Of a DNA stretch of 64,000 nucleotides, positions 59,855 through 64,000 are shown in pieces; position 1 is the stretch's first letter, and the number at the start of each line of letters is the position of its first letter. Under the pieces are notes generated by a model. It had not been told where the DNA came from, did no database searches, and was given only the letters and a program-made list of their open reading frames with translations. The position numbers and the translations under genes were made by a program. Origin of the DNA: Pseudoalteromonas sp. R3 (GTDB lineage Bacteria; Pseudomonadota; Gammaproteobacteria; Enterobacterales; Alteromonadaceae); the NCBI RefSeq assembly GCF_004014715.1, contig NZ_CP034835.1, forward strand, positions 3,224,001 through 3,288,000. Reading direction: 5' to 3'.

Positions 59855-60943
59855 CTAATTAAGATTACAGGCTTCAAGGCCCGCCAGGCGCATTCTTACT
59901 TCAAGCTCAGGCAACGTGCGTGGTGCCACCTGTTCCAGCCCTTTCACAAAAGCGCGAATATGGTCGGGTGTTGTACCACAGCAACCACCAACAATGTTGA
60001 TAAAGCCTTCCTTCCCCCAGTCGATGATTTCTTTTGCCATTTCAGGGGCTTCCAGATCGTACTCCCCAAACTCGTTGGGCAGACCCGCATTCGGATGTAC
60101 CGACGTATAGGTTTCACACACCCGCGACAGCTCTTCGACATAGGCACGCAGTAGATCCGGTCCCAGCGCGCAATTCAGTCCGATGGAAATCGGTTTGATA
60201 TGACGGATAGAGTTGTAAAAGGCTTCGGTCGTTTGGCCCGACAAGGTACGTCCCGAGGCGTCGGTAATTGTGCCGGAGATCATCACAGGCAAGGTTATAC
60301 CGGTACGCTCAAAGGCTTCTTCCACCCCATACGCCGCCGCTTTAGCATTCAGTGTATCGAAGATGGTTTCAATCAAAATCAGGTGCGCGCCGCCTTCAAT
60401 TAAGGCTTCGGTCGACTCAATATAGGCCGTAACCAGCTGATCGAATGACACATTGCGATAACCCGGGTCATTGACATCCGGTGAAATTGAACAGGTTTTT
60501 GAGGTTGGCCCAAGGACACCGGCCACATAACGCGGTTTACTCGGGTCTTTCGCGGTAAACTCATCACACACAGCCCTTGCCAGACGAGCCGACTCGACGT
60601 TAATCTCCCGGCTGAGGCTGGCCATATCGTAGTCTTCCATCGAAATAGTGGTGGCGTTAAAAGTATTGGTTTCAATAATGTCCGCACCCGCTTCAAGATA
60701 TTCACGGTGGATCTGACGGATCACCTCAGGCTGAGTCAGGCTTAACAGGTCGTTATTACCTTTGATCAGGACATGCCAGTCTTTAAAACGCTCGCCCCGA
60801 TAGTCCTCTTCCTCAAATTTGTGTTTTTGGATCATGGTGCCCATAGCACCGTCGAGGATCAAAATACGCTGTTGCATGGCCGTTTTAAGTTCATCGGCAA
60901 TGGCTGCGCCGTCAATCGCGGTGGTGATATCTTTATTCGGCAT
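59855..60943 (-). CDS. metH: methionine synthase, N-terminal homocysteine-binding part
   Basis: The 362-residue product is the homocysteine S-methyltransferase domain of MetH, with DGAMGTMIQ at residues about 31-39 and the zinc-binding Cys in GLNCALG and GGCCGTTP. It transfers the methyl group from methylcobalamin to homocysteine, and so must work with the B12 domain encoded next. The start follows AAGGAC and overlaps the end of metA by 11 bases. Its stop lies 11 bases before the second metH gene. Confidence 0.92.
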   Translation of the reverse strand: MPNKDITTAIDGAAIADELKTAMQQRILILDGAMGTMIQKHKFEEEDYRGERFKDWHVLIKGNNDLLSLTQPEVIRQIHREYLEAGADIIETNTFNATTISMEDYDMASLSREINVESARLARAVCDEFTAKDPSKPRYVAGVLGPTSKTCSISPDVNDPGYRNVSFDQLVTAYIESTEALIEGGAHLILIETIFDTLNAKAAAYGVEEAFERTGITLPVMISGTITDASGRTLSGQTTEAFYNSIRHIKPISIGLNCALGPDLLRAYVEELSRVCETYTSVHPNAGLPNEFGEYDLEAPEMAKEIIDWGKEGFINIVGGCCGTTPDHIRAFVKGLEQVAPRTLPELEVRMRLAGLEACNLN

Positions 60944-61880
60944 AATTGTTAGTCCTTACATCCTGGCTAACCAGATTAATATCGTACGGAGTGGTCTGGT
61001 AAACATAGTAGTTTAACCAGTTGGAGAATAACAAAAAGGCATGGCTTTGCCATGTCTTAGATGGCTTGGCGTTAACATCATCTTCAGGAAAATAATTTTC
61101 CGGCTTGGGTGCATCCGGCCCTTTTTCGCAATCCCGAAAATACTCTTTACTCAAAGTGTCGGCATCGTATTCCGGATGCCCGGTAATATATACCTGACTG
61201 CCAGACACATTTTTAATTAAATAGGCGCCGACTCGCTCAGAACCAGCCAGTGTCACCAGCTCCTCACAGGCATCGATTTTACTGGCCTCAATATGGCCAT
61301 AACGGGAATGGGGCACCAAAAATTCATCGTCAAAGCCACGGGTTAGTGCACCATGTTCAAAGTAGCAGCGGTGGCGAAACACCCCGCACAGCTTGTCTTT
61401 TTTAAGTTCCCGCTTCAGACCATGATGATGAAACAGACCCGCATGTGCCGCCCAGCAGGAGAACAATGTCGATGTCACATGGTGCTCGGCCCAGTCGAAA
61501 AACGCCTGCAACTCCTCCCAGTAAGTCACTTCTTCATATTCCAGGTGAGCAAGTGGTGCGCCGGTAACAATCAGCGCATCATAATTTTCTTCTCTGACAT
61601 CCGAAAAGTAACGGTAAAACATATTCAGATGCTGCTCGGAGTTGTCGGAGCTACGGTGGGTGTCCAGGCGCAGCAGATCCACATTCACCTGCAAGGGCGT
61701 GTTGGCCAGCAGACGAATAAACTGCACTTCGGTTTCTACTTTATTGGGCATTAAATTGAGTATTGCCAGCCGCATTGGTCGGATCTCCTGCGTACTGGCA
61801 CGGCTTTGTGGCATCACGAAGACATTTTCGTGGCGCAAATGGCTAATGGCAGGTAAGTCGTCGGTGACTGTGATTGGCAT
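60933..61880 (-). CDS. metA: homoserine O-succinyltransferase
   Basis: MetA activates homoserine for methionine synthesis. The 315-residue product aligns with E. coli MetA along its length: NVFVM at 19-23, catalytic Cys142 in FSCWAAHAG, and His235 and Glu237 in TGHPEYD. Residue 111, which decides between succinyl-CoA (Gly) and acetyl-CoA (Glu), is Ala here (GAPLAHLE). A small residue suggests succinyl-CoA. It is first in an operon with metH, an arrangement that joins the first and last steps of the pathway. Confidence 0.95.
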   Translation of the reverse strand: MPITVTDDLPAISHLRHENVFVMPQSRASTQEIRPMRLAILNLMPNKVETEVQFIRLLANTPLQVNVDLLRLDTHRSSDNSEQHLNMFYRYFSDVREENYDALIVTGAPLAHLEYEEVTYWEELQAFFDWAEHHVTSTLFSCWAAHAGLFHHHGLKRELKKDKLCGVFRHRCYFEHGALTRGFDDEFLVPHSRYGHIEASKIDACEELVTLAGSERVGAYLIKNVSGSQVYITGHPEYDADTLSKEYFRDCEKGPDAPKPENYFPEDDVNAKPSKTWQSHAFLLFSNWLNYYVYQTTPYDINLVSQDVRTNNYAE

Positions 61881-62007
61881 GATATTCCCCTCAGTGACTA
61901 GGACCGTTAAAGATAGATCCGTTAACTTGAGACATTATGAAGCAACAGGAATAAATTTCAACTTCTAGATGTTTAGCCGTCCAAATAAACCCTCTTTTAC
62001 TCACCTC

Positions 62008-63999
62008 CTAAAATGCCGCTTTGAGCAGATGGAAGGAACGCGTCAATACGTCTTCGAGTTCCAGAATCAAATTTGCCTGCTGGGGACTTTGCTGCACAAT
62101 GGCCAGCTCCAACTGCGCAGCAAGCTCAGCACAGCGCACCAGCCCAAGATAACCAGCCTGTCCTTTTAATGTATGTGCCATTCTGGCTGCCTCTTCAATA
62201 TCCTCTACTTGCAGCCTTTGCCTCAGCCGTGTACAAAACCCTTTCTGTGCATCAATAAACTTATCAGACATTTTATGATAAAACGCCTCGTTGCCATTAA
62301 CATGTCTGAGCCCTTGCGCCACATCGAGCAATTCACTTTGTGCATTATCCTGCGTTGGTATTATCGTTGATAAGTGCATATCGGCAGACTCTGTGACCAC
62401 AGGCACCTCATCACGAGTCGGCTTCTGTTTACGGCTAAGCCATTGATATATTTTTTGATAAGCCAACTCAACGTTTATTGGCTTGGCGATATGATCGTCC
62501 ATACCACAGGCTTTGATTTCCTGCAGATCATGTTGCATAACATTTGCGGTCAGCGCGATGATCGGCACCTCTCGACAGACTGCGCTTTTTCTAATCTCCC
62601 GGGTTGCGGTATAACCGTCCATGACCGGCATTTGGCAATCCATCAGGATCAGATCAACTGGAGTTTCCTGTAATAGCTCCAGCGCTTCTTCTCCATGTTC
62701 GGCAGTAAGCACCTGCATACCCGCGTCAGTCAGTATCTCCTGTGCAATTTCCCGATTGATATCGTTGTCCTCAACCAGAAGTACCTGTGCTCCTCCTAGT
62801 AGTTCTGGCAAGGCCCCCTGCTCAATCTGCGTACCAATTTGCGGTGGAGATTCAGTCGTGGCGGTTGCAATGGGAAAGTCGATTTCCACGAAAAAACGTG
62901 TACCTTTCCCCACAGAGCTTTCACACCAAATCCTGCCATCCATCAGTTTCACCAGGTTTTTGCTGATTGCCAGACCCAGGCCGGTTCCACCGTACTGACG
63001 AGTTGTTGATGCATCCGCCTGAGTAAAAGGAGTAAACAAGGTTTGCAGCTGCTCCGGTGAAATGCCTATGCCGGAATCAGATACGGTGAACACAATTTTT
63101 GCACTGGACTCCGTCAGGGTCTTAATCGCCAACTGCAAAGATAGACTGCCATAATGAGGTGTGAATTTAACTGCGTTACTGAGTAAATTGAGCAATATCT
63201 GACTGAGCCTGAGTGAATCTCCCATCAGGACCTCGGGTAACGCGGGGTCCTGGTTTACCTCAAAATCCAGCTGTTTTTCATCAATACGCGCAGCAATCAG
63301 ACCACAAATATGCTCAATAAGTATTTGTGGACGAAACGGCACAGATTCCACACTCAATTTGCCCGCCTCAATTTTAGAAATATCCAAAATATCATTCAGG
63401 ATCACCAAAAGGTTATCCGCGGCATAACGTATTTTTTTCAGATAGTTATGCATTTTTGGTGGCGCATCCATTTTGAGCGCTAAATGGGTTAACCCGGTGA
63501 TTGCATGCATGGGAGTACGAATCTCATGAGACATATTGGCAAGAAACTGCGACTTAGCACGGGTCGCACTTTGTGCGGCCTCCATTGCTTTAAGGAGCTT
63601 TTTCTCTGCCTCTTTACGGTCTGTAATATCCCGAATGATGGCGGTGAAATAATTCACTTCCCCCACTTTAGTTTCTGCAACAGCCAAGTCGATGGGAAAA
63701 CACTGGCCATTTTTCTTGCGTGCGGTCACCTCACGTTTGTTATCGATGACTTTTTTAATGCCCGTATCAAAGTAGTTCTGCATATACTGATCATGGCTGC
63801 TTCGATTTGGTTCTGGCATCAGCATACGCAAATTGTTTCCTAACACTTCGTCTCGCGCGTAACCAAACATTTCCTCCGCAGCCGGGCTAAACTCTTGAAC
63901 TTCTCCTTGAATATTGATCACTATGATGGCATCGGCTGCCGTATCAATAATGGCGCGAGTCATGGCCTGATTTTCTATTAGCGAGCGCTCTTTGCGCAT
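62008..63999 (-). CDS. hybrid histidine kinase, PAS-HisKA-ATPase-receiver-HPt (5' end probably outside window)
   Basis: The frame is open to the right edge, so the start is probably missing and the visible 663 residues are the C-terminal part. Domains in order: PAS (AADAIIVINIQGEVQEFSP, noted by IVINIQGE), HisKA with NMSHEIRTPMHA, ATPase (DSGIGIS, GGTGLGLAIS), receiver (DLILMDCQMPVMDG, KPI) and HPt (AHTLKGQAGYLG). It has no visible membrane part; a sensor may lie upstream. All relay residues are present, so it can work as a complete His-Asp-His relay. Confidence 0.9.
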   Translation of the reverse strand: MRKERSLIENQAMTRAIIDTAADAIIVINIQGEVQEFSPAAEEMFGYARDEVLGNNLRMLMPEPNRSSHDQYMQNYFDTGIKKVIDNKREVTARKKNGQCFPIDLAVAETKVGEVNYFTAIIRDITDRKEAEKKLLKAMEAAQSATRAKSQFLANMSHEIRTPMHAITGLTHLALKMDAPPKMHNYLKKIRYAADNLLVILNDILDISKIEAGKLSVESVPFRPQILIEHICGLIAARIDEKQLDFEVNQDPALPEVLMGDSLRLSQILLNLLSNAVKFTPHYGSLSLQLAIKTLTESSAKIVFTVSDSGIGISPEQLQTLFTPFTQADASTTRQYGGTGLGLAISKNLVKLMDGRIWCESSVGKGTRFFVEIDFPIATATTESPPQIGTQIEQGALPELLGGAQVLLVEDNDINREIAQEILTDAGMQVLTAEHGEEALELLQETPVDLILMDCQMPVMDGYTATREIRKSAVCREVPIIALTANVMQHDLQEIKACGMDDHIAKPINVELAYQKIYQWLSRKQKPTRDEVPVVTESADMHLSTIIPTQDNAQSELLDVAQGLRHVNGNEAFYHKMSDKFIDAQKGFCTRLRQRLQVEDIEEAARMAHTLKGQAGYLGLVRCAELAAQLELAIVQQSPQQANLILELEDVLTRSFHLLKAAF

Positions 64000-64000
64000 T

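Noticed and set aside
61881..61945. MetJ boxes upstream of metA
   Set aside because: I looked for tandem AGACGTCT-like octamers and found only weak single matches; not enough to call.

Overview
The window looks like chromosome of a marine gammaproteobacterium of the Alteromonadales, most like Pseudoalteromonas. This is inferred from gene content: a full SOS mutasome cassette (imuA-imuB-dnaE2), tyrosine catabolism (hpd, fahA), metA-metH, HrpB, many chemoreceptors, hybrid kinases and diguanylate cyclases, and short Lys/Leu-rich GG-leader peptides of a kind common in that genus. No rRNA, tRNA, CRISPR array, transposase or prophage was recognised.

1-12004 (+): a tightly overlapping operon of at least five genes, cut by the left edge. 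It encodes an unidentified protein (partial), a membrane-anchored periplasmic protein, a secreted hydrolase-like protein, a very large protein with a C-terminal outer-membrane barrel, and a 1369-residue protein whose C-terminal half is a PgsB/CapB-type (poly-gamma-glutamate synthase) amide ligase. I read this as a synthesis-and-export system for an amino-acid polymer in a Gram-negative envelope. It is the best candidate for an undescribed system here. Four of its genes are each broken by an apparent one-base deletion.

12.4-25.3 kb (+, except a DUF4442 gene): a secreted DUF642-like protein, a POT peptide transporter, hpd and fahA (with a candidate TyrR box), an M23 peptidase-bactofilin pair, a small outer-membrane barrel, an HBM-type chemoreceptor (frameshifted) and a secreted parallel beta-helix protein.

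25.4-34.1 kb: imuA-imuB-dnaE2 (-) behind a near-perfect LexA box, a divergent SRAP-domain gene, and a Cache-type chemoreceptor (-). 34.5-38.4 kb is an accessory island: two GG-leader cysteine-bearing peptides (-), a secreted PhoD-like phosphatase carrying fibronectin type II-like modules (+), and a small operon of a third GG-type peptide plus two membrane proteins (-).

38.7-54.9 kb (mostly -): hrpB, a YdjM-like membrane protein, a response-regulator diguanylate cyclase with two large hybrid histidine kinases, a periplasmic binding protein overlapping a TPR-GGDEF cyclase, and a DUF898-M48 peptidase pair. 55-64 kb (-): small envelope proteins of unknown role, the metA-metH operon with metH in two reading frames, and a hybrid kinase cut by the right edge.

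Six genes (possibly seven) carry an apparent single-base deletion, mostly in G, C or A runs. This points to base-calling errors more than to real gene decay, so I annotate them as single genes with a frameshift.
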